Assembly (NCBI RefSeq): GCF_003605645.1
Contig: NZ_QVMU01000032.1
Span: 351-52,004, forward strand
Source: Vibrio sinensis
GTDB taxonomy: Bacteria; Pseudomonadota; Gammaproteobacteria; Enterobacterales; Vibrionaceae
Length of the DNA: 51,654 nucleotides
Reading direction: 5' to 3'
The stretch's first letter is position 1. Each line of letters begins with the position of its first letter. Shown here piece after piece: positions 36,258 to 45,214 of the stretch. Below the pieces are notes generated by a model. That model was given only the letters and a program-made list of their open reading frames with translations. It did no database searches and was not told where the DNA came from. The translations under genes and the position numbers were made by a program.

Positions 36258-36965
36258 ATGAGCAAAGTACAAAACGTCGACCCGAATGAAATCAAGAAGT
36301 TTGAAGACATGGCATCGCGCTGGTGGGATTTAGAGGGAGAATTTAAACCCTTGCATCAAATTAACCCACTGCGTCTTAACTATATCCTTGATAACGCTGA
36401 TGGTCTTTTTGGCAAAGTCGTATTGGATGTAGGCTGTGGTGGCGGCATATTATCAGAAAGTATAGCAAAAGAAGGCGCGACCGTAACTGGGCTAGATATG
36501 GGTAAAGAACCACTTGAAGTCGCTCGTCTACACGCGTTAGAAACGGGAACTAAGCTAACTTATATTCAAAGCACCATTGAGAATCATGCGCAAGAGAACC
36601 CAGGTCATTACGATGTCGTCACTTGTATGGAAATGTTAGAGCACGTTCCGGACCCCCTCTCAGTTATTCAAGCGTGTGCGAAATTAGTCAAGCCTGGCGG
36701 ACATGTATTCTTTTCTACGTTGAATCGCAATATCAAGTCTTATCTGTTTGCAATCGTAGGTGCAGAGAAACTCCTCAAGATTGTCCCTGATGGTACCCAC
36801 GACCATGATAAGTTCATCCGCCCATCAGAACTTATCAAAATGGTCGACCAGACGGAGTTAGTTGAATTAGGCATTACAGGATTACATTACAACCCGTTAA
36901 CCGACAGCTATAAACTCGGAAACAATGTCGATGTAAATTACATTGTTCATACTCAACGATTTTGA
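36258..36965 (+). CDS. ubiG: Ubiquinone biosynthesis O-methyltransferase
   Basis: 235 residues. SAM-binding motif I is VVLDVGCGGG (54-63), preceded by the UbiG-typical FEDMASRWWDLEGEFKPLHQINPLRL. Later motifs are CMEMLEHVPDP and VKPGGHVFFSTLNRN. It carries out the two O-methylations of ubiquinone synthesis at the inner membrane face. Start codon follows AAGAAGAGCAG. It lies next to gyrA and upstream of nrdA, the conserved gamma-proteobacterial order. Confidence 0.96.
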   Translation: MSKVQNVDPNEIKKFEDMASRWWDLEGEFKPLHQINPLRLNYILDNADGLFGKVVLDVGCGGGILSESIAKEGATVTGLDMGKEPLEVARLHALETGTKLTYIQSTIENHAQENPGHYDVVTCMEMLEHVPDPLSVIQACAKLVKPGGHVFFSTLNRNIKSYLFAIVGAEKLLKIVPDGTHDHDKFIRPSELIKMVDQTELVELGITGLHYNPLTDSYKLGNNVDVNYIVHTQRF

Positions 36966-37023
36966 TTGTCGAAATTGAATGGTCAAAAATCACCTTAGTA
37001 CCATTCTATTATTTCCAATGAAG

Positions 37024-37049
37024 GCGGTCGCATATATGCGCCGCTTTTT
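37024..37049 (+). terminator. ubiG terminator
   Basis: GCGG..GCAT and ATGC..CCGC form an imperfect stem followed by TTTTT, about 60 bp after the ubiG stop. Confidence 0.65.
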
Positions 37050-37251
37050 AACCATAGTTTGCGTAGTTTTCGCGCGATCGCTCTCAAAATAATCAAGCTA
37101 TTATTCGTCTTCAACTTTAGTCAAAGATCAAGAAGTTTTTTTTTGATCGTGGTTAACAATAAAGCGATTCAAAAACTCCAATTATCTGCCGTCAAACCAC
37201 ACCTATTTCCATCAGTTAGTGACTACTTACGCTTTTTTTTTATTTTGCTAG

Positions 37252-37260
37252 TTATCCACA
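37252..37260 (+). promoter_or_regulatory. DnaA box upstream of nrdA
   Basis: TTATCCACA is an exact match to the strong DnaA box TTATNCACA. It is about 190 bp upstream of nrdA. DnaA control of nrdAB is known in E. coli, which supports a role here. Confidence 0.6.
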
Positions 37261-37329
37261 ACTCATCCCAAATCTGTTCCTTGAAAATATCCTCAGATAG
37301 CACTATCTTGTAATCCGCAGAGCAAGCTA

Positions 37330-37345
37330 CCCCTATATCTTGTGT
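37330..37345 (+). promoter_or_regulatory. NrdR-box-like sequence
   Basis: CCCCTATATCTTGTGT fits the NrdR consensus ACACWATATATWGTGT at 13 of 16 positions, about 110 bp upstream of nrdA. NrdR normally binds two tandem boxes; I do not see a good second one. Confidence 0.45.
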
Positions 37346-37452
37346 TTGCACTACAATGTATGAATAGATTTCGATCACAAAGCCGAGACATTATTTACAA
37401 GAATTACACAAAAATACGGCTTTTATCAGTTTTTCTAGGGAAATAAAGCAGA

Positions 37453-39735
37453 ATGAATCAACAACTCACCGTCACTAAACGTGATGGCCGTAAAGAGAAC
37501 ATTGATCTTGAAAAGATCCACCGCGTAATTGCTTGGGCAGCGGAAGACTTAGACAATGTATCAGTATCACAAGTAGAACTAAGAGCTCACATTCAGTTCT
37601 ATGACGGCATTACTACATCGGATATTCATGAGACTATCATCAAATCCGCCGCTGATCTGATTTCAGAAGAAACGCCTGATTACCAATATTTGGCTGCGCG
37701 TCTTTCTGTTTTCCATCTGCGTAAAAAAGCGTACGGCCAATATGAGCCACCGACGCTATTTGATCACGTCTCTCGTTTAGTCGACTTAGGTAAGTACGAC
37801 AAGCATATTCTAGAAGACTACTCAAAAGCAGAACTGGATGAACTTGATGCTTATCTTGATCATAAACGCGATTTAGATTTCTCTTACGCTGCAGTTAAAC
37901 AGCTTGAGGGCAAGTACTTCGTTCAAAACCGTGTTTCTGGTGAGATCTACGAAAGTGCGCAGTTCCTATACATTCTTGTATCGGCATGTCTATTCGCGAA
38001 TTATCCAAAAGAAACTCGTCTTGATTACATCAAACGTTTCTACGACGCGACGTCAACGTTCAAAATTTCTTTGCCTACACCGATTATGTCAGGTGTGCGT
38101 ACCCCTACTCGTCAGTTCAGCTCATGCGTTCTGATTGAGTGTGGTGACAGCCTTGACTCAATTAATGCGACAGCAAGCTCTATCGTTCGTTACGTTTCTC
38201 AACGTGCCGGTATCGGTATCAATGCTGGTCGTATTCGTGCGCTAGGTTCTGAAATCCGTGGTGGTGAAGCATTCCACACGGGTTGTATTCCATTCTACAA
38301 ATACTTCCAGACAGCCGTTAAATGCTGCTCTCAAGGCGGTGTTCGTGGTGGTGCTGCGACTGTATTTTACCCAATTTGGCACCGAGAAGCTCCATCACTG
38401 ATTGTTTTGAAAAACAACCGTGGTGTTGAAGAGAACCGTGTTCGTCATATGGATTATGGTGTACAGCTGAACCGTCTGATGTATCAACGCTTGGTTGAAG
38501 GTGGCAACATTACTTTGTTCTCACCATCAGATGTACCACGTTTGTATGATGCATTCTTCGAAGACCAAGAAGAATTTGAACGTCTATACGTTAGCTATGA
38601 AAATGATCCTTCTATCAAGAAGGAAACAATGAAAGCTGTCGAAATGTTCTCGCTTCTTATGCAAGAACGCGCTTCAACAGGCCGCATTTATATTCAAAAC
38701 GTAGACCACTGCAACACACACAGTCCGTTTGACTCACGTGTAGCACCTGTTCGTCAATCGAACCTATGTTTAGAGATTGCTTTGCCAACAAAACCTTTGG
38801 TTAACGTTGAAGATGAATCTGGTGAAATCGCCCTATGTACGCTTTCTGCGTTTAACCTAGGTGCTATTACTTCACTAGACGATTTACAAGAGCTATCCAA
38901 TCTAGTGGTACGCGCACTAGACGCACTACTTGATTACCAAGACTACCCGCTACCAGCGGCGTATAAGTCAACCATGAATCGTCGTACTTTAGGTGTAGGC
39001 GTAATCAACTACGCATATTACCTTGCGAAAAATGGTGTGAAGTACTCAGACGGCAGCGCAAATGGCTTAACTCACCGTACTTTTGAAGCGATTCAGTACT
39101 ACTTGCTGAAAGCGTCGGTTGCACTTGCAAAAGAACAAGGCAAATGCCCGTTGTTCCACGAAACCAACTATTCGAAAGGTTTACTCCCAATCGATACGTA
39201 CAAAAGTGCGGTTGACCAAATTTGTGATGAACCATTGCATTACGACTGGGACGAGTTACGTAAAGAGATCATGGAACATGGTCTACGCAACTCAACGCTA
39301 ACAGCGCTAATGCCATCAGAAACTTCATCTCAGATTTCGAATGCAACTAACGGTATTGAGCCACCACGTGGCTATGTATCGGTTAAAGCATCAAAAGACG
39401 GTATCTTGAAGCAAGTTGTTCCTGAGTTCACCTCATTAAAAGAGAACTATGAACTGTTGTGGGACATCGGTAATAACGATGGTTATCTACATTTAGTTGG
39501 GATCATGCAAAAGTTTGTTGACCAAGCAATTTCTGCAAATACAAACTATGACCCATCACGTTTTGAAACTGGCAAAGTGCCGATGACAAGACTGATTCAA
39601 GACCTATTAACCGCTTACAAATATGGTGTAAAAACGCTTTACTACCATAACACCCGTGATGGCGCTAAAGACGATCAGAAAGACGCAGTACAACCTGCAG
39701 ATGAAGATTGTGAAGGCGGCGGTTGTAAGATTTAA
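37453..39735 (+). CDS. nrdA: Class Ia ribonucleotide reductase, alpha subunit
   Basis: 760 residues. N-terminal ATP-cone domain (1-about 90, TKRDGRKENIDLEKIHRVI). Active-site residues N437, C439 and E441 (SNLCLE) and redox pair C225 and C462 are at the same numbers as in E. coli. The C-terminal thiol pair is in EDCEGGGCKI. It reduces ribonucleoside diphosphates for DNA synthesis, with NrdB providing the radical. First gene of nrdA-nrdB-yfaE. Confidence 0.98.
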   Translation: MNQQLTVTKRDGRKENIDLEKIHRVIAWAAEDLDNVSVSQVELRAHIQFYDGITTSDIHETIIKSAADLISEETPDYQYLAARLSVFHLRKKAYGQYEPPTLFDHVSRLVDLGKYDKHILEDYSKAELDELDAYLDHKRDLDFSYAAVKQLEGKYFVQNRVSGEIYESAQFLYILVSACLFANYPKETRLDYIKRFYDATSTFKISLPTPIMSGVRTPTRQFSSCVLIECGDSLDSINATASSIVRYVSQRAGIGINAGRIRALGSEIRGGEAFHTGCIPFYKYFQTAVKCCSQGGVRGGAATVFYPIWHREAPSLIVLKNNRGVEENRVRHMDYGVQLNRLMYQRLVEGGNITLFSPSDVPRLYDAFFEDQEEFERLYVSYENDPSIKKETMKAVEMFSLLMQERASTGRIYIQNVDHCNTHSPFDSRVAPVRQSNLCLEIALPTKPLVNVEDESGEIALCTLSAFNLGAITSLDDLQELSNLVVRALDALLDYQDYPLPAAYKSTMNRRTLGVGVINYAYYLAKNGVKYSDGSANGLTHRTFEAIQYYLLKASVALAKEQGKCPLFHETNYSKGLLPIDTYKSAVDQICDEPLHYDWDELRKEIMEHGLRNSTLTALMPSETSSQISNATNGIEPPRGYVSVKASKDGILKQVVPEFTSLKENYELLWDIGNNDGYLHLVGIMQKFVDQAISANTNYDPSRFETGKVPMTRLIQDLLTAYKYGVKTLYYHNTRDGAKDDQKDAVQPADEDCEGGGCKI

Positions 39736-39820
39736 CGTACTTTGACAAGCCCTATTCCTCTTGGGGAAAAATGGCAGTTTGAGCTTAAAGCTAGCGTTTC
39801 AAAGTATAAACAGAACTATC

Positions 39821-39841
39821 GCCCCTTGAGTATCAAGGGGC
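39821..39841 (+). promoter_or_regulatory. Intercistronic hairpin between nrdA and nrdB
   Basis: GCCCCTTGA-GTA-TCAAGGGGC, a perfect 9-bp GC-rich stem with a 3-base loop, ends 2-3 bp before the nrdB ribosome binding site (AAAAGGA). No T run follows, so it is not a normal terminator. It could protect or process the message or modulate nrdB translation. Confidence 0.6.
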
Positions 39842-39860
39842 TTAAAAGGAATTGAGCATC

Positions 39861-40994
39861 ATGGCTTACAGTACTTTTAACCAGAACAAAAACGACCAAC
39901 TAAAAGAACCAATGTTCTTAGGTCAATCGGTCAACGTTGCACGATACGATCAACAAAAATTTGAGATCTTCGAGAAGTTAATTGAAAAGCAACTCTCTTT
40001 CTTCTGGCGTCCAGAAGAAGTAGACGTTTCAAGCGACCGCATTGATTACAACAAGTTACCTGATCATGAAAAACACATTTTCATCTCAAACTTGAAGTAC
40101 CAAACACTACTTGATTCCATTCAAGGCCGCAGCCCTAACGTTGCATTATTGCCTTTAGTTTCACTTCCTGAAGTTGAAACATGGATCGAAACATGGTCAT
40201 TCTCTGAAACAATCCACTCTCGTTCATACACGCATATTATCCGTAATATCGTTAATGATCCGGGTATTGTGTTTGATGACATCGTAGAGAACGAGCACAT
40301 TCTAAAGCGTGCTGAAGATATTTCTCACTATTACGATACTCTGATCCAACTGACTAATGATTACCATCGTTATGGCGAGGGTACACACGAGATCAATGGT
40401 GAGAGTGTCACGGTTTCTCTGCATGCGCTGAAAAAGCAACTCTACTTATGCTTAATGTCAGTAAACGCACTAGAAGCGATTCGTTTTTACGTGAGTTTTG
40501 CCTGTTCGTTTGCGTTCGCAGAACGTGAACTGATGGAAGGTAATGCAAAAATCATCAAGCTAATCGCACGTGATGAAGCTCTTCATTTAACCGGCACTCA
40601 GCACATGATCAACTTGCTACGTAACGGCCAAGATGATTTTTCATTCATGCAAATTGCTGAAGAATGTAAGCAAGAGTGTTTCGATTTATTTAAAGCAGCA
40701 GCAGAGCAAGAAAAAGAATGGGCAGAATACCTATTTAAAGATGGCTCTATGATTGGTTTAAACAAAGATATTCTTTGTCAATACGTGGAATACATTACTA
40801 ACGTTCGCATGCAAGCAGTCGGTTTAGGTATCGCTTATCCGGGCGCTACATCAAACCCGATCCCTTGGATCAATGCGTGGCTATCTTCAGATAACGTACA
40901 AGTTGCACCACAAGAAGCAGAAATTTCATCTTACCTTGTTGGTCAAATTGAAAGTGATGTTCGTGCTGATGACTTTAAGGACTTTGAACTGTAA
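39861..40994 (+). CDS. nrdB: Class Ia ribonucleotide reductase, beta subunit
   Basis: 377 residues from ATG 39861 (MAYSTFNQNKNDQ), with AAGGA upstream. A TTG three codons earlier is in frame but not needed. The radical tyrosine is Y123 (HSRSYTHII), equivalent to E. coli Y122. Di-iron ligands are seen in DYNKLPDHEKHIF, WSFSETIHS, ENEHILKR and ARDEALHLTG. It holds the tyrosyl radical for NrdA. Its stop overlaps the yfaE start (TAATG). Confidence 0.98.
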   Translation: MAYSTFNQNKNDQLKEPMFLGQSVNVARYDQQKFEIFEKLIEKQLSFFWRPEEVDVSSDRIDYNKLPDHEKHIFISNLKYQTLLDSIQGRSPNVALLPLVSLPEVETWIETWSFSETIHSRSYTHIIRNIVNDPGIVFDDIVENEHILKRAEDISHYYDTLIQLTNDYHRYGEGTHEINGESVTVSLHALKKQLYLCLMSVNALEAIRFYVSFACSFAFAERELMEGNAKIIKLIARDEALHLTGTQHMINLLRNGQDDFSFMQIAEECKQECFDLFKAAAEQEKEWAEYLFKDGSMIGLNKDILCQYVEYITNVRMQAVGLGIAYPGATSNPIPWINAWLSSDNVQVAPQEAEISSYLVGQIESDVRADDFKDFEL

Positions 40995-41272
40995 TGCCAT
41001 CAATCAAAATCAACGGAGTCACTAACCTCCAATCAAACCCTTCAAATACTTTGTTGGAAACGATGGAGCGTGCTGGGCTTGCACCTGAATATAATTGTCG
41101 TGATGGGCATTGCGGTGCTTGTCGTTGTACCCTAGTTTCAGGTGAGGTTGAATACGTTGGTTTTGCTATGGCTTACACTCAAGGACGCGAAGTACTGCCT
41201 TGTATTTGCAGAGCAAAGAGCGATATTGAACTTGAAGACGTAGTTTACAAGTTGAAAGAAAAACGCGCTTAA
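40994..41272 (+). CDS. yfaE: 2Fe-2S ferredoxin YfaE
   Basis: 92 residues. Plant-type cluster ligands C35, C40, C43 (NCRDGHCGAC) and C70 (LPCICRA). YfaE supplies electrons to rebuild the di-iron tyrosyl cofactor of NrdB, in keeping with its one-base overlap with nrdB. The last gene of the operon, followed by a strong terminator. Confidence 0.95.
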   Translation: MPSIKINGVTNLQSNPSNTLLETMERAGLAPEYNCRDGHCGACRCTLVSGEVEYVGFAMAYTQGREVLPCICRAKSDIELEDVVYKLKEKRA

Positions 41273-41295
41273 TCGACATAGAAAATGAATCGACT

Positions 41296-41327
41296 AAAAA
41301 AAGACCAGCTAAACGCTGGTCTTTTTT
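41296..41327. terminator. Bidirectional terminator
   Basis: GACCAGC (41303-41309) and GCTGGTC (41315-41321) form the stem, with an A run on the left and TTTTTT on the right. It serves yfaE on the plus strand and the small minus-strand gene whose stop codon falls inside it. Confidence 0.9.
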
Positions 41328-41563
41328 ATCTCTAAAAGAAATGAATCAACCGTCGATGTTGAGACGGATTTGTCACCAATTTCTCGCCCATCATCATCAA
41401 ACAATGATAATCGATATCCCATATGTGCTATGGCACTCCTCTCATGAGGTAATGTACGCCAAAGGGATAACACATTGAGTCGTTCACTACTTAGTGCTTC
41501 ACCCAATATCACCTTTTGACTCGCGATTTGATACCAGACTTGAATGCGAGATTGATGAACCAT
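41309..41563 (-). CDS. Small hypothetical protein
   Basis: 84 residues from the ATG at 41563 (MVHQSRIQVWYQIASQ), preceded by AGGGAGGG. The frame is open 11 more codons upstream but without an RBS. There is no signal peptide or membrane helix, and no family I recognise. The stop codon lies within the stem of the bidirectional terminator, so yfaE and this gene are packed end to end. The strong RBS supports a real gene. Confidence 0.6.
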   Translation of the reverse strand: MVHQSRIQVWYQIASQKVILGEALSSERLNVLSLWRTLPHERSAIAHMGYRLSLFDDDGREIGDKSVSTSTVDSFLLEIKKTSV

Positions 41564-41836
41564 GCAATGCCCTCCCTGCGCAAAACATCGAAACAACTCT
41601 CAGTTTAGGATCCTTATTGAAAAATAGTCGCTGAGAAAAGCGACTATTTTAATCACAACCTATAAATCTAAAATAAATCAGCTAGTTAACCCTTATGATA
41701 TTTGGTTATAGTTACAACCAAAAATGAATCAAATTTTCAAAAACTACTGCGCTTAACATAGCGCTCCTGAGTACCCAAATCGACAACAACAAAATAAAAT
41801 GCTATCGGCTAGTTTGCTTGCCAAATTGAATCGCAC

Positions 41837-43078
41837 CTAATTGGCTAATAAGTTATGAGGCACGTACATTTCTTTTTCTCTGTTGAGCGAGCTATAGCTA
41901 ACAAACATCGTTTTTCCGGATAAGTAGCGACGCAACATATCAACGCTTACCGTTGTAATGAGTGTCGCTTGATCATCGGCGCTGAACTGTCGATTAAATG
42001 ACAACATCTGCCCCCACTCCCCCTCTGGAGTAGCAATAGCAACAGAGAAAGAACGATCCGTCACTTTTCCGGTCGCAAGCGCTATATCGGTAGCGCACTT
42101 ATCTCGTGTAGCTCCAACTAAAGCCAATACCGCAGCCAGCGAATCACTGCCGGCATAGCCCACATCAACCTGATGTCCTAATACCCAGCCATGACCACAA
42201 TAGTTCGAAGCCTCAGGACTAGAATGAAGCCAAGTTGATAATCGGCCTAATGTAGATTGTTCTGCAACTGAAATGGATTGCTTTCGCTCATTAATTAGGT
42301 GTCCAACATGATGCTGCATCGGTTGATCAATAGAGACAACATGCGTATCAATTAAACGCGTGATCATCTGCATCAGTTTAATTCGCACATCCAGATCACC
42401 TTTAGGCCCAAAAAGCTTCACTTCGATATAAGGCAAATAAGAGCGATAGCCAAGCATATAACCATCCGGTAATACCATCTTATCTAGCTTATCTGCCAAG
42501 CCAGACTCTGACGTTCCGAACGTATACCAACGGCTACACTCCTGACCAAGAACATCAGGGTAATTTACTCTCATGTCTGGCAATATTTGCTCATCAACCA
42601 TGCGTTTGAATTCACTTGGAACGCCTGGGGTGAAATAGAACGTACAGCCGTTGATCTCCATTTTAAAACCACAGGCTGTACCTATTGGGTTATCTATAAT
42701 GGTCGCATTTTGCGGTAGCATAGCCTGTTTATGGTTGCTTTCTGGCATTGTCATACCACGCGCCGCAAAAAATGCGGTCAGCTTTTCCAACCATTCAGGG
42801 AATAAAACCAGAGGAACTTCAGCAGCCTCTGCGGCGGCTTCTGCGCTTAGATCATCGGACGTTGGGCCTAAGCCACCATTCACGACGACAATATTGGTGT
42901 TAAAGCTCAGCATCAATAGTTCTTCAATCAATGCTGATTGCGCATCCCCAACAGTCGAGCGTTTTGTTAGAGAAAACCCCTGTTCAAAAAAGCGTTTCGA
43001 CAGCCAAGCAGCGTTGGTATCTAAAATATCACCGTGCAGCACTTCTTCCCCAGTACTTAGCATCGCGATTTTTAACAT
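41837..43078 (-). CDS. CinA-family protein (YfaY-like)
   Basis: 413 residues. The N-terminal MoCF-like (COG1058) domain spans about 1-170 (MLSTGEEVLHGDILDTNAAWLS, VVVNGGLGPTSDDLS, ITFTPGVPSEFKRM-type). The C-terminal domain, about 250-400, aligns with the PncC amidohydrolase but its signature is degraded: the usual ESCTGG is EQSTLG, and the AxTGIAGPxGG loop is missing. NMN deamidase activity is therefore doubtful, while the ADP-ribose pyrophosphatase-type N-domain looks intact. A relative near nrdAB also occurs in E. coli (YfaY). Confidence 0.85.
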   Translation of the reverse strand: MLKIAMLSTGEEVLHGDILDTNAAWLSKRFFEQGFSLTKRSTVGDAQSALIEELLMLSFNTNIVVVNGGLGPTSDDLSAEAAAEAAEVPLVLFPEWLEKLTAFFAARGMTMPESNHKQAMLPQNATIIDNPIGTACGFKMEINGCTFYFTPGVPSEFKRMVDEQILPDMRVNYPDVLGQECSRWYTFGTSESGLADKLDKMVLPDGYMLGYRSYLPYIEVKLFGPKGDLDVRIKLMQMITRLIDTHVVSIDQPMQHHVGHLINERKQSISVAEQSTLGRLSTWLHSSPEASNYCGHGWVLGHQVDVGYAGSDSLAAVLALVGATRDKCATDIALATGKVTDRSFSVAIATPEGEWGQMLSFNRQFSADDQATLITTVSVDMLRRYLSGKTMFVSYSSLNREKEMYVPHNLLAN

Positions 43079-43427
43079 AAGACTTCCTTTATAAGTTCAC
43101 ACTTTTTGGCGAAACATTGATGAGACAATTATGCACGAGTAACCTAAAGTTATATACCTAAGTGGCTTAAAGATACGGGGATCATTGACCGACACCAAAG
43201 AACAAGTTGATTAGATTCGCAGCAACATGACTGGGCATTAATTTAGAATGACTAAACTGTCATATCTAACCATTCTTATGGTCCCAAGAATTTCGAGTGC
43301 ACTTGACTATAATATGCTGAGAATTCAAATTATTTTTATGGCCCTACCAAGTTTTTAGTTTCAAAGTAGTACGCTTTATTAGATAATTGTGAAATTGATC
43401 TTAAAAAATATAACTGTGGAGTCATCC
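43079..43427. other. Divergent intergenic region, CinA-like and DUF3943 genes
   Basis: 349 bp with the promoters of both genes. At about 43151-43175 there is a sequence (TATATACCTAAGTGGCTTAA...) resembling the left half of the palindromic element at 8529-8553. No gene seen. Confidence 0.4.
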
Positions 43428-44327
43428 GTGTATAAAAAGAGCATCGCTACGTTGGTGTTACTGTTTTCGGCTTGCGCAAACGCTAATAATTACAACGTCA
43501 ACCAACACATTGAGTTCTCTTATACGGTAGACTCAGGGCCAGACTCTGACCTTTATATCAATACCTATTCTTATTCTCAACCTAAGTCGAACTTTTCCTT
43601 GGCTTTAGATGAGAATGAATTAACTCTTGATGAAGCGCCCCTACCAAAATACTTAACTGTACAATCAGAAGAAGACTGGGACTACCTAAAAGAGCAGACC
43701 TATACTGTTCTTGGTTTAAGTGTCGCAACTGTCGGTTTGATGACTCTACTTCCTGAATCAATCACGAAATGGGATGGTGAATCTCGTAACATAAGTGGTT
43801 TAGGTAAGAAATGGAAAGACAATGTCAGCGCAGGTCCGGTTTGGGATCGCGACGAACACTACCTAAATTATGTGATGCACCCATATTTTGGTGGTGTTTA
43901 CTATACTGCTGCACGTCACGCTGGCTTCAATGAATTCGACTCATTTTTATACTCTGCTTTTCTCTCTACTTTTTTCTGGGAATATGGTGTTGAGTCGTTT
44001 GCAGAAGTCCCATCTTGGCAAGACCTGTTCATTACGCCGTTCTTTGGTGCCATTGTCGGTGAAATGATGTTTGAAGCTGAACAAGATATTGTTGCGACTG
44101 GCGGCGAAGTCTGGGGATCTCGCAGTATGGGTGATGTGACGCTGTTCTTCTTAAACCCTGTTGGTCATATCCATGGTTGGGTTACGAATGCTTGGGGTGG
44201 CTCTGCTGATTTCCAATTTAGCAGTAAGCCATGGTTTGGCAATCAAGATGCCGCTAAATTTGCACTAGATGCTGGCGCCGCCTATGACTCGCAATTTGTT
44301 GGTATGGAAATGAAAATCACTTTCTAA
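43428..44327 (+). CDS. DUF3943 family exported protein
   Basis: 299 residues from the GTG at 43428, which has GGAG 6 bp upstream and begins a clean signal peptide (MYKKSIATLVLLFSACANA). An earlier GTG at 43389 would add 13 non-matching residues. Rich in aromatic residues (DEHYLNYVMHPYFGGVYYTAARHAGF, STFFWEYGVESFAEVPSWQDLF), typical of DUF3943. The C-terminus ends in phenylalanine after alternating residues (VGMEMKITF), suggesting an outer-membrane location. Function unknown; monocistronic. Confidence 0.8.
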   Translation: MYKKSIATLVLLFSACANANNYNVNQHIEFSYTVDSGPDSDLYINTYSYSQPKSNFSLALDENELTLDEAPLPKYLTVQSEEDWDYLKEQTYTVLGLSVATVGLMTLLPESITKWDGESRNISGLGKKWKDNVSAGPVWDRDEHYLNYVMHPYFGGVYYTAARHAGFNEFDSFLYSAFLSTFFWEYGVESFAEVPSWQDLFITPFFGAIVGEMMFEAEQDIVATGGEVWGSRSMGDVTLFFLNPVGHIHGWVTNAWGGSADFQFSSKPWFGNQDAAKFALDAGAAYDSQFVGMEMKITF

Positions 44328-44355
44328 CCTTATCTAACTACGCAACATAAACTCA

Positions 44356-44380
44356 AAAACGGCACTAGTGCCGTTTTTTT
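44356..44380 (+). terminator. Terminator after the DUF3943 gene
   Basis: CGGCACTAGTGCCG (44360-44373) is a perfect palindrome flanked by AAAA and TTTTTTT, about 30 bp after the stop. Confidence 0.9.
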
Positions 44381-44430
44381 GTGTCCAGCGTTTGATTCTC
44401 ACAACTGCAAACTCAGATTAGGTGAAAAAA

Positions 44431-44444
44431 TTGACCTAAATCAA
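44431..44444. promoter_or_regulatory. FNR-like site
   Basis: TTGACCTAAATCAA matches FNR consensus TTGATNNNNATCAA at nine of ten positions. It is about 135 bp upstream of the ACT-domain gene, in a promoter-like position. Confidence 0.45.
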
Positions 44445-44578
44445 GCATATTCCCCTATAGGCTTCTACACTGAAACTATAAATTGAGTATTTAAATTTAA
44501 TCAATTTATGTTGATTCAAGGATGAATCCACGAAAAATTAAGCAACATTTTTCCTATAGCTGCATTCAGGAGGCCTAT

Positions 44579-45091
44579 ATGAACCGTACTTTTATTGTCA
44601 ACTTCGTCGGAAAAGCAACCCCTGCTACCATCAAGCATCTCGCGGCTACGACTCATGAAAATGATGGTAAGTGGCTTATCAGTAAAGTGAATTTCATTGA
44701 AGACCAAGTTGCCGCTGTAATTAAAGTCGAATTACCGAAACAGAATGAAGCCGCCGTGAAAGCTGAATTCAGCAGTCAACCTGACTTAATCGTACAATTT
44801 GCCGATGCGGGTCAAAGTCGACATGGTGAAGAGACAATCTATCAGCTACGTCTCGATGCTAGTGATCGTTCCGGTATCGTTAACGAAATCACGCAAGTAT
44901 TGGATGGCCAAAACATTCAAATTCTCGATATGGATTGCCAACGTGTTTTCATCGCTGGTGGTGGCGGCATCAGTTCCAGTTTATTTACAGCAAACATCGC
45001 TCTAAGACTACCGAAAGACTTGCTCATTAAAGATATTGCGAAAGAGCTCGAATCTCTCGGTGAAGATACTCGAGTCATCGTCGAGTCCTAA
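44579..45091 (+). CDS. GcvR-like ACT-domain protein
   Basis: 170 residues from ATG 44579 with a near-perfect AGGAGG upstream; the longer frame starting at 44522 has no RBS. Two ACT domains: about 3-75 (FIVNFVGKATPATIKHLAATTHE) and about 85-165 (YQLRLDASDRSGIVNEITQVLDGQNIQIL). This is the GcvR arrangement, where the protein modulates GcvA in the glycine-cleavage response. No gcv genes are nearby, and the true GcvR is usually elsewhere in Vibrio, so this may be a paralogue. Followed by a strong hairpin. Confidence 0.83.
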   Translation: MNRTFIVNFVGKATPATIKHLAATTHENDGKWLISKVNFIEDQVAAVIKVELPKQNEAAVKAEFSSQPDLIVQFADAGQSRHGEETIYQLRLDASDRSGIVNEITQVLDGQNIQILDMDCQRVFIAGGGGISSSLFTANIALRLPKDLLIKDIAKELESLGEDTRVIVES

Positions 45092-45121
45092 TCTTCTCTT
45101 ATTAAATATCCACTGACCGTT

Positions 45122-45160
45122 TAGCACAAAAGAGCAGCCTCTCGCTGCTCTTTTGTGCTA
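45122..45160. terminator. Strong convergent hairpin
   Basis: A 17-bp perfect stem (45122-45138 with 45144-45160) and a 5-base loop, between the convergent ACT-domain gene and nspC. AAAA/TTTT lie within the stem, so it works as a bidirectional terminator. Confidence 0.8.
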
Positions 45161-45214
45161 TTAAATATCAGCTATACCATTTTTCCTACATTCAACACTA
45201 GGCGACTCAAATAA

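Larger units (their letters stand above)
36966..37452. other. ubiG-nrdA intergenic region
   Basis: 487 bp with no convincing gene. It contains the ubiG terminator, a DnaA box, one NrdR-like box and the nrdA leader. Confidence 0.6.

Noticed and set aside
37059..37313. 84-codon ORF upstream of nrdA
   Set aside because: Overlaps regulatory sequences and poly-T tracts; hydrophobic low-complexity product without RBS.
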